From positions 1 through 6,733 of the forward strand of contig CAMUGK010000052.1 in NCBI GenBank assembly GCA_947088415.1: a DNA stretch of 6,733 nt. The letters are read 5' to 3'. Shown piece by piece: positions 1 to 6,070 of this stretch. Each line of letters starts with the position of its first letter. Positions within the stretch are counted from its first letter, which is position 1. Below the pieces are notes generated by a model. It did no database searches. It was not told where the DNA came from and saw nothing but the letters and a program-made list of their open reading frames with translations. Source of the stretch: an uncultured Bacillota bacterium (GTDB lineage Bacteria; Bacillota; Clostridia; Christensenellales; UBA1242). Position numbers and translations under genes: made by a program.

Positions 1-127
1 CGAAAACTTTTTGTCAAAGTTCTATATGGACGAAGATGAGATTTCAACTGGTTATGGTAAGAGTAAACTTGAAGCCGAGCAAAATGCCGCACATGTGGCA
101 ATTACAAAACTATTCAAGAGTTATTAG
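1..127 (+). CDS. rnc: Ribonuclease III, C-terminal fragment (5' end outside window)
   Basis: This is the 3' end of a gene cut by the window edge. The reading frame begins at base 2 and gives 41 residues before a TAG at 125-127. RNase III cuts double-stranded RNA during rRNA and mRNA processing. The visible part matches the second half of its C-terminal double-stranded-RNA-binding domain: a beta strand ending in TGYGKSKLEAEQNAAHVAITKL, in which GYGKSK is the family's RNA-contacting G-x-GKSK loop and the following alanine-rich helix (EAEQNAA) packs against the sheet. The protein ends a few residues after that helix, as RNase III usually does. The catalytic domain is not in the window, so activity cannot be judged. 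The identification rests on this domain plus position directly upstream of smc and ftsY, a classic Bacillota order. Another dsRBD protein is possible but unlikely in this context. Confidence 0.87.
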   Translation, partial: ENFLSKFYMDEDEISTGYGKSKLEAEQNAAHVAITKLFKSY

Positions 128-137
128 TTTATTCTAA

Positions 138-156
138 CTTTTCTTTCAAAGAAAAG
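138..156. repeat. Palindromic repeat, front unit of the rnc-smc gap
   Basis: Arms CTTTTCTTT (138-146) and AAAGAAAAG (148-156) are perfect inverted repeats around one central base, 10 bases after the rnc stop codon. A closely related, longer palindrome occupies the same place after smc (3901-3925), and a shortened relative follows ftsY (5071-5083). It is not followed by a T-run on the + strand, so a standard intrinsic terminator is not supported. I read it as one end of a composite intergenic repeat. Confidence 0.6.
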
Positions 157-173
157 GGAACCAGATGTTGTAT

Positions 174-236
174 GACTAAAAAGAATAAAAGTCAACGATT
201 TTCATTTTGTGTTAGCAAAAGGCAAATCGTTTAGTC
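174..236. repeat. Imperfect long inverted repeat in the rnc-smc gap
   Basis: AACGATTTTCATTTTG (194-209) and CAAAAGGCAAATCGTT (216-231) can pair over 16 positions with two mismatches around a 6-base loop. An outer pair, GACTAAA (174-180) and TTTAGTC (230-236), is an alternative or extending arm. As RNA this would form a substantial hairpin in the leader of smc. The sequence differs from the hairpins in the smc-ftsY gap, so only the architecture is shared. Confidence 0.55.
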
Positions 237-269
237 TTCTTTTGCTTCTTTTCTTGCAAGAAAAGAAGA
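237..269. repeat. 33-bp repeat with perfect 24-bp palindrome, copy 1 (before smc)
   Basis: The core is a perfect palindrome with arms CTTCTTTTCTTG (245-256) and CAAGAAAAGAAG (257-268). It is preceded by TTCTTTTG. The whole 33 bases recur without mismatch at 4100-4132, before ftsY. The palindrome ends 30 bases before the smc start codon, against 28 bases for the ftsY copy. Possible roles are a dispersed repeat end, a protein-binding dyad, or an RNA hairpin near the ribosome binding site. The sequence alone does not choose between them. Confidence 0.8.
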
Positions 270-298
270 ATATATAAAAAATAGAAGAGAGAGAAATT

Positions 299-3200
299 AT
301 GATATTCAAAAAAATTGAAATGGTGGGATTTAAATCCTTCGCAGATAGAACAGTTATTGAGTTTGACAACAATTTCACAGCGATTGTTGGGCCAAACGGA
401 TGCGGAAAAAGTAATGTTTCTGATGCTATTCGTTGGGTTTTAGGTGAACAGAGTGCAAAAAGTCTTCGTGGTGACAACATGCAAGATGTTATTTTTGCAG
501 GAACTGAAAAACGTAAAAGTCTTTCTTATTGCGAAGTTACTCTCACTTTTGATAACTCAACAAGATTTTTCAATTTTGATTATGACGAACTTGCAATCAC
601 AAGAAAACTCTATCGTTCTGGTGAAAGTGAATATCTTATCAATCGCAATTCTTGTCGTTTAATGGATATTACAAATCTTTTGTTTAATAGTGGTCTTGGA
701 AAGAATGGTTATTCCGTTGTTGGTCAAGGCAAGGTTACCGAAATGGTCGATGCTAAACCTGAAACAAGACGTGCTATGTTTGAAGATGCAGCGGGGATTA
801 GCAAATATAAGGCTGACAAGGCAGAGGCCGAGAGAAAACTTTTTAGAACTCATGATAATCTTACTCGACTTAATGATATTCTCCTTGAACTAGAACGTCA
901 AATGGGGCCACTTAAAAAACAAGCAGAGAATGCAAAAAAATATCTTGAATATAAAGGTCAACTTAAAGATTTGGAAGTCAATGCTTACATATATCAATAT
1001 GAAAATGCAAATGACGTTAAAGAACAAATCAATGTTAAACTTCGTGGACTTGCTGAACAATTAACTCTTAGAAATTCTGACCTTGAAAAAGCAAATAATG
1101 ACTATGAAGAAGCAATGAACGCTTTAAATAATTTTGATAGAAGTTTGTCTATTCTCAATCAAAAGATATTGGAAGTTACTGTTGGTCTTGAAAAACAAGA
1201 AGGGGAAACTCGACTTGCAAGAGAACGCATTAATTTTACACATAAAGAAAATGATAAATTGCATTTAGATTTGTCTAATTCTAAAACTGCTTTAAAATTT
1301 GCAGAAGAACGCAAAGAGAACAAAGAAAAGGAAAAGTGCGAACTTGTGGCTGACTTAGAAGCACTTGAAAAGAGTTTTGATGAACTTAGCGAAACTTATT
1401 CTCGACTCGCACGCGAAGTTAGTGTTAATGAAGACCAAGCAGGATTAAGTCAACAAAAGATTATTGAAACTTTGGGTTCACTTTCAGATATTAAATCAAG
1501 CAAATCAAGACTTTTAGCTGAAAAAGAACTTTTAGGCAATAGTTTAACAAATCTTCAAAAAGATATTGAAGTTTTGTCTTCAAGAAAACAAGAACTTGAA
1601 AATCAATATCAAGAAAGTCAAAATCTTGTTGAAACTAGTGAAAATAATTTAAAAATCACAAAAGAAGAGTGTGACAATCTTTCAAGCAAAAATTATCTTG
1701 CCGAAAGTAAACTTAGAGAACTTGAAACTCAAAAAGCCAATACTACAACTCAAATCAAAGTTTATGAAAACAGAAAGAAACTTTTATCTGAACTTCAAGC
1801 CGAATATGAAGGTTATTCTTACGCCATTAAAAAACTTTTAAAAGAAAGCGAAAAAAATTCTGCGTTAAAAGCCAAAATTGTGGGTGTTGTTGCATCATTA
1901 ATTCAAGTTCCACAAAAGTTTGAAACTGCAATTGAAGTGGCTCTCGGTGGGGCAGTTCAAAATATTGTAACTTTTGATGAAAATGGTGCAAAAGAACTTA
2001 TTTCTTTCTTAAAACAAAATCAATATGGCAGGGCAACTTTCCTTCCAATTTCTTCTATGAAACGTCGCGACCTTGATTCAAGTGTCTTTGCAAACAAAAT
2101 AGGTATTTACGGAGTTGCTTCAAAACTCGTTGACTTTGATAAGAAAATTGACAATGTTGTTTCAAACCTTTTAGGTGGAACTGTTATTGTTGAAGACCTT
2201 GCAACTGCTGTAAATCTTGCAAAACAGTTCTCTTATGCATTTAGAATTGTAACTTTAGACGGCGATGTTGTCAATCCACAAGGTTCTCTTACGGGTGGAA
2301 GCAAAAAAGCGGAATCTGCAAACCTTATGGGCAGAGAGCGTGAAATTCAAACTTTGACAAGTGAGATAGAAAAATTAAATAAAAACTTGTTTGATATGTC
2401 AAGCCAAATTCAAACGCTTGGAAATTCTTTTGCAAATGACAGAAAGGCTTTGTCTGAAGCAATCAACAAACAAAATGAAGTTACTATTGAACTTGCAAAA
2501 CAAAAGGAAAAACGTGATGCATTAAGCAAATCACTTTCTGAAGTTGAGGACAACTTAAAAGTTAGCATTATGGAAAGTGAGACAGTGCAAAATAAACTTG
2601 GTCTTATTCACGAAGACCTTTCACGCAGTGAAAAGTTGGAATCGGCACTTAGTGGCAATCGTGAAGACGCCGATGAACTTGCAAAAGAGCAAAAGGCTAG
2701 ATTTGAAAAACTTAGACAAGAGCGAGATAAAATTAATGACAATATTTTGTCTGTTAAAGTTGAACTTGCTTCGACCAAGGCAAAACTTTCGGGTGTGACC
2801 GATGAACTTGCACGCTTAGAAGATGAAATTGGCAGACAAAATGTTATTATTCAAGATACTTTATCTAAAATTGCAAAGAATGATGAATTTATTGAAAGTG
2901 CCGAAGAAAGCATAAAAGTTCAACTTGCACAAGCACCATCTTCTGCAAAGAAAAACCAATTAGATGAAATGGTTTCTCGTCGAGAAAAAATCCAAGAAGA
3001 AAAAACTGGAATCTCAGTTAAGATTAAAGAACTTGATGGTCAAAAATCTTCTCTTATGGAAGAAATTTCTCGCTTGAATGACAGAAAGCTTCGCGAAGAA
3101 ATGAATCTTCAAAAGGTTGACACCGAACTTGAACAAATGCAAGAGCGTATTTATGAAGAATATTCTCTTACTTATGACGGTTGTTTGGAACTAAGAAGAC

Positions 3201-3883
3201 CAAACTTTGACATTAATGAAGGAATGCCAGAAATAAATCGTTTGAAAAAGGCAATAAATGCTTTAGGTTATGTTAATGTAAACGCTATTGAAGATTGCAA
3301 AGCACTACTCGAGCGTTATGAAGATATGTCAACTCAATGTGATGACCTTAAAAAAGCCGAAGACGATTTGAATAAGATTATTAAAGACCTTTCAGGCATT
3401 ATGGTTGAAAAGTTTAATAACGAACTTGACAGGATTAATGAAAGTTTCAAACTCACTTTCAGAGAGTTATTTGGTGGTGGAACTGCCAAACTTGCTCTTT
3501 CTGATGAAGAAAATCCTCTTGACAGTGGTGTTGAAATTTTTGCTCAACCACCAGGAAAGAAAATTCAAAATATGACACTTCTTTCTGGTGGAGAAAAGTC
3601 GCTTACTGCCATGGCTGTTATATTTGCTATTCTTCGCATTAAACCTTTGCCATTCTGTTTATTCGACGAAGTTGAAGCGGCACTTGATGATAGCAATGTT
3701 GAAATTGTTGACAAATATCTTAAAAAATTGTCTAACGAAACTCAATTTATTCTTATCACTCACAAAAAGCCAACAATGGAATATGCCGAAGCACTTTTTG
3801 GTGTTACTATGGAAGAAAAGGGTGTTTCAAAAATTGTTTCTGTTAAGCTTGCCGATGCAATTCGTCATGCACAAGAAGGGTGA
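299..3883 (+). CDS. smc: Chromosome partition protein SMC
   Basis: This encodes the 1194-residue SMC ATPase, which dimerises, works with ScpA and ScpB, and loops and organises the chromosome for segregation. The protein has the full SMC plan. An N-terminal half-ATPase begins GFKSFADRTVIEF and carries Walker A GPNGCGKS (31-38), an SAKSLRG segment (52-58), a GQGK segment (142-145) and EDAAGI (162-167). A first coiled coil runs from about 170 to 520. The hinge (about 527-667) ends in the glycine-rich GSLTGGSKK. A second coiled coil extends to about 1040. The C-terminal half-ATPase has signature motif LSGGEKS (1095-1101), Walker B ending in LFDE (1121-1124), and D-loop region ALDDSNV. Length is close to the roughly 1190 residues usual in Bacillota. 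The start at 299 gives the expected N-terminus, although its ribosome binding site (purine-rich GAGAGAG) is weak. No scpA or scpB is in the window. No frameshift or missing catalytic residue is seen. Confidence 0.98.
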   Translation: MIFKKIEMVGFKSFADRTVIEFDNNFTAIVGPNGCGKSNVSDAIRWVLGEQSAKSLRGDNMQDVIFAGTEKRKSLSYCEVTLTFDNSTRFFNFDYDELAITRKLYRSGESEYLINRNSCRLMDITNLLFNSGLGKNGYSVVGQGKVTEMVDAKPETRRAMFEDAAGISKYKADKAEAERKLFRTHDNLTRLNDILLELERQMGPLKKQAENAKKYLEYKGQLKDLEVNAYIYQYENANDVKEQINVKLRGLAEQLTLRNSDLEKANNDYEEAMNALNNFDRSLSILNQKILEVTVGLEKQEGETRLARERINFTHKENDKLHLDLSNSKTALKFAEERKENKEKEKCELVADLEALEKSFDELSETYSRLAREVSVNEDQAGLSQQKIIETLGSLSDIKSSKSRLLAEKELLGNSLTNLQKDIEVLSSRKQELENQYQESQNLVETSENNLKITKEECDNLSSKNYLAESKLRELETQKANTTTQIKVYENRKKLLSELQAEYEGYSYAIKKLLKESEKNSALKAKIVGVVASLIQVPQKFETAIEVALGGAVQNIVTFDENGAKELISFLKQNQYGRATFLPISSMKRRDLDSSVFANKIGIYGVASKLVDFDKKIDNVVSNLLGGTVIVEDLATAVNLAKQFSYAFRIVTLDGDVVNPQGSLTGGSKKAESANLMGREREIQTLTSEIEKLNKNLFDMSSQIQTLGNSFANDRKALSEAINKQNEVTIELAKQKEKRDALSKSLSEVEDNLKVSIMESETVQNKLGLIHEDLSRSEKLESALSGNREDADELAKEQKARFEKLRQERDKINDNILSVKVELASTKAKLSGVTDELARLEDEIGRQNVIIQDTLSKIAKNDEFIESAEESIKVQLAQAPSSAKKNQLDEMVSRREKIQEEKTGISVKIKELDGQKSSLMEEISRLNDRKLREEMNLQKVDTELEQMQERIYEEYSLTYDGCLELRRPNFDINEGMPEINRLKKAINALGYVNVNAIEDCKALLERYEDMSTQCDDLKKAEDDLNKIIKDLSGIMVEKFNNELDRINESFKLTFRELFGGGTAKLALSDEENPLDSGVEIFAQPPGKKIQNMTLLSGGEKSLTAMAVIFAILRIKPLPFCLFDEVEAALDDSNVEIVDKYLKKLSNETQFILITHKKPTMEYAEALFGVTMEEKGVSKIVSVKLADAIRHAQEG

Positions 3884-3900
3884 TATTTTTCTAGATTTAT

Positions 3901-3925
3901 CAACTTTTCTTTTAAAGAAAAGTTG
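3901..3925. repeat. Palindromic repeat, front unit of the smc-ftsY gap
   Basis: CAACTTTTCTTT (3901-3912) and AAAGAAAAGTTG (3914-3925) form a perfect 12-bp inverted repeat around a single T, 17 bases after the smc stop. It contains the full 9-base arms of the palindrome after rnc. The bases that follow, GCAAAAGAA (3925-3933), are the reverse complement of the TTCTTTTGC that leads into the 24-bp palindrome before ftsY. The two ends of this gap are therefore related in inverted orientation. With no T-run after it, it is not a typical + strand terminator. Confidence 0.65.
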
Positions 3926-3938
3926 CAAAAGAAACTTA

Positions 3939-3979
3939 ATTTGCGATGTTTGATAAGGTTTTATCTTCAAATCGCAAAT
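3939..3979. repeat. Hairpin in the smc-ftsY gap
   Basis: Outer arms ATTTGCGAT (3939-3947) and ATCGCAAAT (3971-3979) pair perfectly. Inner arms GATAA (3952-3956) and TTATC (3961-3965) close on a GGTT loop. A small internal loop separates the two stems. The stacked arrangement resembles the imperfect inverted repeat in the rnc-smc gap but has a different sequence. It may be RNA structure or part of the repeat element. No known riboswitch consensus is recognised. Confidence 0.55.
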
Positions 3980-4033
3980 GGAATTTACTTTTGTAAGTTT
4001 TAAAAGTTATAGAAAGAATATTATTTTATTTTA

Positions 4034-4078
4034 CTTAGCCAAAAACAAAAGTTAACGCCTTTTGTTTTTCTGGTTAAG
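4034..4078. repeat. Long imperfect hairpin in the smc-ftsY gap
   Basis: CTTAGCCAAAAACAAAAG (4034-4051) can pair with CTTTTGTTTTTCTGGTTAAG (4059-4078) around the 7-base loop TTAACGC. About 18 base pairs form, with one G-T pair and a two-base offset. It is the longest stem in the window. No T-run follows; the next bases are A-rich, so on the + strand it does not look like a terminator. No convincing promoter was found in this gap. Confidence 0.6.
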
Positions 4079-4099
4079 AAAAAAGAAAAGTGTTTAAAA

Positions 4100-4132
4100 T
4101 TCTTTTGCTTCTTTTCTTGCAAGAAAAGAAGA
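4100..4132. repeat. 33-bp repeat with perfect 24-bp palindrome, copy 2 (before ftsY)
   Basis: Identical over 33 bases to 237-269. The palindrome occupies 4108-4131, with arms CTTCTTTTCTTG and CAAGAAAAGAAG. It lies just upstream of the ftsY ribosome binding site AAGGAG (4149-4154), mirroring its position before smc. Identity stops abruptly at both edges, which is what a mobile or converted repeat unit would show. Confidence 0.8.
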
Positions 4133-4159
4133 TAGATAAGATAAAAAAAAGGAGAAAAA

Positions 4160-5056
4160 ATGGGGATTTTTAAGAAAATAGGGCAAGCACTTGCAAAAAC
4201 CAGAGAAAATATTGCACGAAAATTCGATGCACTTCTTTCTCATGGCGAACTCGATGACGATTTCTATGATGAACTTACAGATATTCTTGTTTCATGTGAT
4301 ATTGGCGTTCGCACAAGCATGGACATGGTTGATGAACTTCGAGTAAGGGCAAGAAAAGATAAACTTAGAAATGGTCAAGACGTTAAAAATGCATTAAAAG
4401 ACATTTTAACAGAAGAATTTAATTCTTTGCCAGAAATAAAAATCCAATATCCTGCAATTATAACAATAATCGGCGTCAATGGCGTAGGAAAAACTACAAC
4501 AATTGGCAAGCTTGCTTCTTTCTTTAAATCTCAAAAAAAAGAAGTAACTTTGGTTGCTGGCGATACCTTTCGTGCGGCAGCGTCTGCTCAACTTAATGAA
4601 TGGGCTCTTCGCACTAAAACACGAATAATCAAACATGATGAAGGTGCTGATGCTGCTGCGGTGGTTTTTGATGGACTTACAAGTGCCAAAGCTAAAAATA
4701 CAGATGTTCTTTTAATTGATACAGCAGGCAGACTTCATACTAAAACAAATTTAATGGAAGAACTTAAAAAAATAGATAAAATTATAACAAGAGAATACCC
4801 CGAAGCACATAGATATAATTTAATCGTGCTTGATGCAACAACTGGTCAAAATGCTTTAACGCAAATTTCTGCTTTTAATGAGTTTGTTCATATTGATGGC
4901 ATAGTTCTTACCAAACTTGACGGAACTGCAAAGGGTGGTGTTGTTGTCGCAATAGAAAAAGATTATCATCTTCCTGTTGTTTTTGTGGGAACTGGCGAAG
5001 CTCAAGACGACCTTGAATGTTTTGACAGTAAAGAATTTATTAATAATTTATTTTAA
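4160..5056 (+). CDS. ftsY: Signal recognition particle receptor FtsY
   Basis: This is a 298-residue SRP-type GTPase. It docks ribosome-SRP complexes at the membrane and, with Ffh, hands nascent membrane proteins to the Sec translocon. An N-domain helical bundle (about 1-95) includes LDDDFYDELTDILVSCDIG. The G domain follows, with G1 GVNGVGKT (105-112), the SRP-specific insertion-box motif DTFRAAA (135-141), G3 DTAGR (187-191), G4 TKLD (251-254) and GTGE (277-280). It closes with the FtsY-like tail DDLECFDSKEFINNLF. The long acidic A domain of the E. coli protein is absent, as in many Gram-positive FtsY proteins. MGIFKKIGQAL at the N-terminus looks like the amphipathic lipid-binding helix. Ffh is excluded because there is no M domain. 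The start is supported by AAGGAG five bases upstream. An intrinsic terminator lies 68 bases after the stop. Nothing appears broken. Confidence 0.98.
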   Translation: MGIFKKIGQALAKTRENIARKFDALLSHGELDDDFYDELTDILVSCDIGVRTSMDMVDELRVRARKDKLRNGQDVKNALKDILTEEFNSLPEIKIQYPAIITIIGVNGVGKTTTIGKLASFFKSQKKEVTLVAGDTFRAAASAQLNEWALRTKTRIIKHDEGADAAAVVFDGLTSAKAKNTDVLLIDTAGRLHTKTNLMEELKKIDKIITREYPEAHRYNLIVLDATTGQNALTQISAFNEFVHIDGIVLTKLDGTAKGGVVVAIEKDYHLPVVFVGTGEAQDDLECFDSKEFINNLF

Positions 5057-5070
5057 TTTATTTTATTTAT

Positions 5071-5106
5071 CAACTTTTCAAAGTAAATCATATGTTGCAC
5101 GACTAA
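5071..5106. repeat. Degenerate copy of the front intergenic repeat, after ftsY
   Basis: CAACTTTTC (5071-5079) followed by AAAG is a shortened version of the palindromes that follow rnc and smc. Further on, ATGTTGCACGACTAA (5092-5106) matches ATGTTGTATGACTAA (165-179) of the rnc-smc gap at 13 of 15 positions, in the same order relative to the palindrome. The arms are too short here to form the full hairpin. I read this as a decayed third copy of the front unit. Confidence 0.45.
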
Positions 5107-5123
5107 GGAGAAACAAAATAAAT

Positions 5124-5149
5124 AAGGACAAGAGAAATTGTCCTTTTTT
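5124..5149 (+). terminator. Intrinsic terminator after ftsY
   Basis: Stem AAGGACAA (5124-5131) and TTGTCCTT (5138-5145) closes on a GAGAAA loop, followed by an uninterrupted T-run to 5149. This is the clearest Rho-independent terminator in the window and most simply ends the smc/ftsY transcript. Another GTCC (5155-5158) and GGAC (5165-5168) just downstream could compete with the stem, so an attenuator before the sigma gene is a less likely alternative. Confidence 0.8.
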
Positions 5150-5183
5150 GATGTGTCCAAGCAAGGACGAGTTTGGCTAAGCA

Positions 5184-5189
5184 TATAAA
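5184..5189 (+). promoter_or_regulatory. Possible -10 element for the first sigma gene
   Basis: TATAAA, inside GCATATAAAC, differs from the vegetative -10 consensus by one base and also resembles the CATA core of mother-cell sigma -10 elements. No convincing -35 lies at the right distance. If used, transcription would begin near 5196, inside the leader hairpin and beyond its outer 5' arm. Confidence 0.25.
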
Positions 5190-5233
5190 CCTTTATGAAT
5201 GCAAATTTTGTCGAAGGCAAGTTTGCATAAAGG
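5190..5233 (+). promoter_or_regulatory. Leader hairpin that can hide the sigma gene's ribosome binding site
   Basis: CCTTTA (5190-5195) pairs with TAAAGG (5228-5233), and TGCAAA (5200-5205) pairs with TTTGCA (5222-5227). A TGAA bulge (5196-5199) separates the two helices. The outer helix includes the A-A-A-G-G of the Shine-Dalgarno sequence AAAGGGGTG (5229-5237), which lies just before the ATG at 5241. The folded RNA should therefore reduce ribosome access. The pairing is visible in the sequence; the regulatory role is inferred. I do not recognise a known riboswitch or ligand-binding core. Confidence 0.55.
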
Positions 5234-5240
5234 GGTGAAA

Positions 5241-5948
5241 ATGATATTTGAAAATGTTAGCGCATTTACTAAAAGAATATGTTGCTTTTCTGCATTTGTA
5301 GATACAGCACAATGCTTTCCACATCCGTTAAGTAAAGAAGAAGAAAAAGAAGCTCTTATAAAAAACAGTCAAGGTGATAAAAAAGCAAGAGATTCGATTA
5401 TTACTCACAATCTTAGACTTGTAGCCCATATTGTCAAAAAATTTCAAAACTCTCTTGAAGCAGACGACCTGATTTCTGTTGGAACAATAGGGCTTATAAA
5501 AGCAGTAGATTCTTTTAATATAGAAAAAAATATTAAATTCTCCACCTATGCTTCGCGTTGTATAGAAAATGAAATTTTAATGCTTATTCGTGCCAATAAA
5601 CGACATAAAGATGTTGTATCGTTATCTTCAGTAGTTCCAGGGCTAGATAGTGATGATAATGAACTTGATTTGGAGCATTCCATTCCAGCAGACAATGAAG
5701 ATATTATCGAAGGTGTTGAGCAAAGATGTGAAGTTGATAAAATAAGAAAAGTTGTTTTACGCAAACTAAAACCTATTGAACAAAGAGTTATTATTGAAAG
5801 ATATGGTCTAAATGGCGGGGATATTAAAAGTCAGCGAGAAGTTGCAAAACAATTGGATATATCAAGATCATATGTTTCACGAATTGAAACTAAGGCCATA
5901 AAAACCATCAAAGAAGAAATTCCCTTCCAATTAGAAGAACAAAGTTAA
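5241..5948 (+). CDS. sigK: Sporulation-type RNA polymerase sigma factor, SigK-like, with pro-sequence-like N-terminus
   Basis: This 235-residue sigma-70-family factor directs RNA polymerase to a promoter subset; the SigE/SigK group controls mother-cell genes during sporulation. Region 2 contains HNLRLVAHIVKKF (56-68), DLISVGTIGLIKAVDSF (76-92) and the group signature FSTYASRCIENEIL (100-113). Region 4 carries the helix-turn-helix SQREVAKQLDISRSYVSRIE (197-216). Region 3 is minimal, as in this group. SigK is favoured over SigE by HNLRLVAHIVKKF and SRSYVSRIE. The first 28 residues, MIFENVSAFTKRICCFSAFV then CFPHPLSK, resemble the pro-SigK leader before its conserved FPxPLS, which in Bacillus subtilis is removed by the SpoIVFB protease. 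Cleavage here is inferred. The start at 5241 is chosen because AAAGGGGTG sits just upstream; an in-frame ATG at 5199 lacks a ribosome binding site and would lengthen the N-terminus. The gene is intact, not split as in organisms with a skin element. Confidence 0.86.
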   Translation: MIFENVSAFTKRICCFSAFVDTAQCFPHPLSKEEEKEALIKNSQGDKKARDSIITHNLRLVAHIVKKFQNSLEADDLISVGTIGLIKAVDSFNIEKNIKFSTYASRCIENEILMLIRANKRHKDVVSLSSVVPGLDSDDNELDLEHSIPADNEDIIEGVEQRCEVDKIRKVVLRKLKPIEQRVIIERYGLNGGDIKSQREVAKQLDISRSYVSRIETKAIKTIKEEIPFQLEEQS

Positions 5949-5962
5949 ATGCTTTACAAAAA

Positions 5963-5991
5963 TTGATAAAACTCGACAGAAATAAGATAAA
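5963..5991 (+). promoter_or_regulatory. Possible promoter before the second sigma gene
   Basis: TTGATA (5963-5968), one base off the -35 consensus, is followed after 17 bases by GATAAA (5986-5991), a weaker -10. Transcription from it would run through the hairpin at 6029-6055 before reaching the gene. In DNA this AT-rich such matches arise often by chance, so the call is weak. Confidence 0.25.
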
Positions 5992-6028
5992 ATTCCCTAA
6001 ATAAAAATTATATATTTAAAATAAATTT

Positions 6029-6060
6029 AAACTTGTAATAGCAATTATTACAAGTTTTTT
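6029..6060 (+). terminator. Terminator-like hairpin abutting the next ribosome binding site
   Basis: AAACTTGTAATA (6029-6040) and TATTACAAGTTT (6046-6057) are perfect 12-bp inverted repeats around a GCAAT loop, with the T-run reaching 6060. The shape is that of an intrinsic terminator for the first sigma gene, but only two of the pairs are G-C, so it may be weak. The T-run touches GGAG (6061-6064), the ribosome binding site of the second sigma gene. There is no room for a separate promoter and leader in between. It could instead be an attenuator, a translational block or a protein-binding dyad. Confidence 0.6.
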
Positions 6061-6070
6061 GGAGAAAAGT

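Noticed and set aside
138..269. CRISPR array
   Set aside because: The repeats are palindromes at gap edges, not regularly spaced direct repeats with unique spacers, and no cas genes are present.
128..298. A vegetative promoter for smc
   Set aside because: TATATA at 271-276 looks like a -10 element but has no -35 at a suitable distance; the sequence there is the palindrome.
202..480. Minus-strand open frame across the smc start
   Set aside because: It overlaps the conserved SMC ATPase head and the palindromic gap, has no recognisable domain, and reads as low-complexity translation of the opposite strand.
3588..3953. Plus-strand open frame overlapping the 3' end of smc
   Set aside because: It is a shifted frame of the SMC signature and Walker B region, with no domain and no ribosome binding site.
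3881..4003. Read-through of the smc TGA as tryptophan (mycoplasma-type code)
   Set aside because: The frame stays open to a TAA at 4001-4003, but the SMC C-terminus is already complete at the TGA, tryptophan is encoded by TGG elsewhere, and no internal TGA occurs in the other genes.
3884..4159. Riboswitch or T-box in the smc-ftsY gap
   Set aside because: Several hairpins are present, but no T-box sequence, known aptamer core or terminator/antiterminator pair with a T-run is seen. The shared palindromes fit a repeat family better.
5199..5240. In-frame ATG at 5199 as the start of the first sigma gene
   Set aside because: It has no ribosome binding site, lies inside the leader hairpin, and adds residues not seen in SigK. 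The ATG at 5241 has AAAGGGGTG immediately upstream.
6059..6070. TTG at 6059 as the start of the second sigma gene
   Set aside because: It lies inside the T-run of the hairpin with no ribosome binding site. GTG at 6071 is spaced correctly from GGAG.
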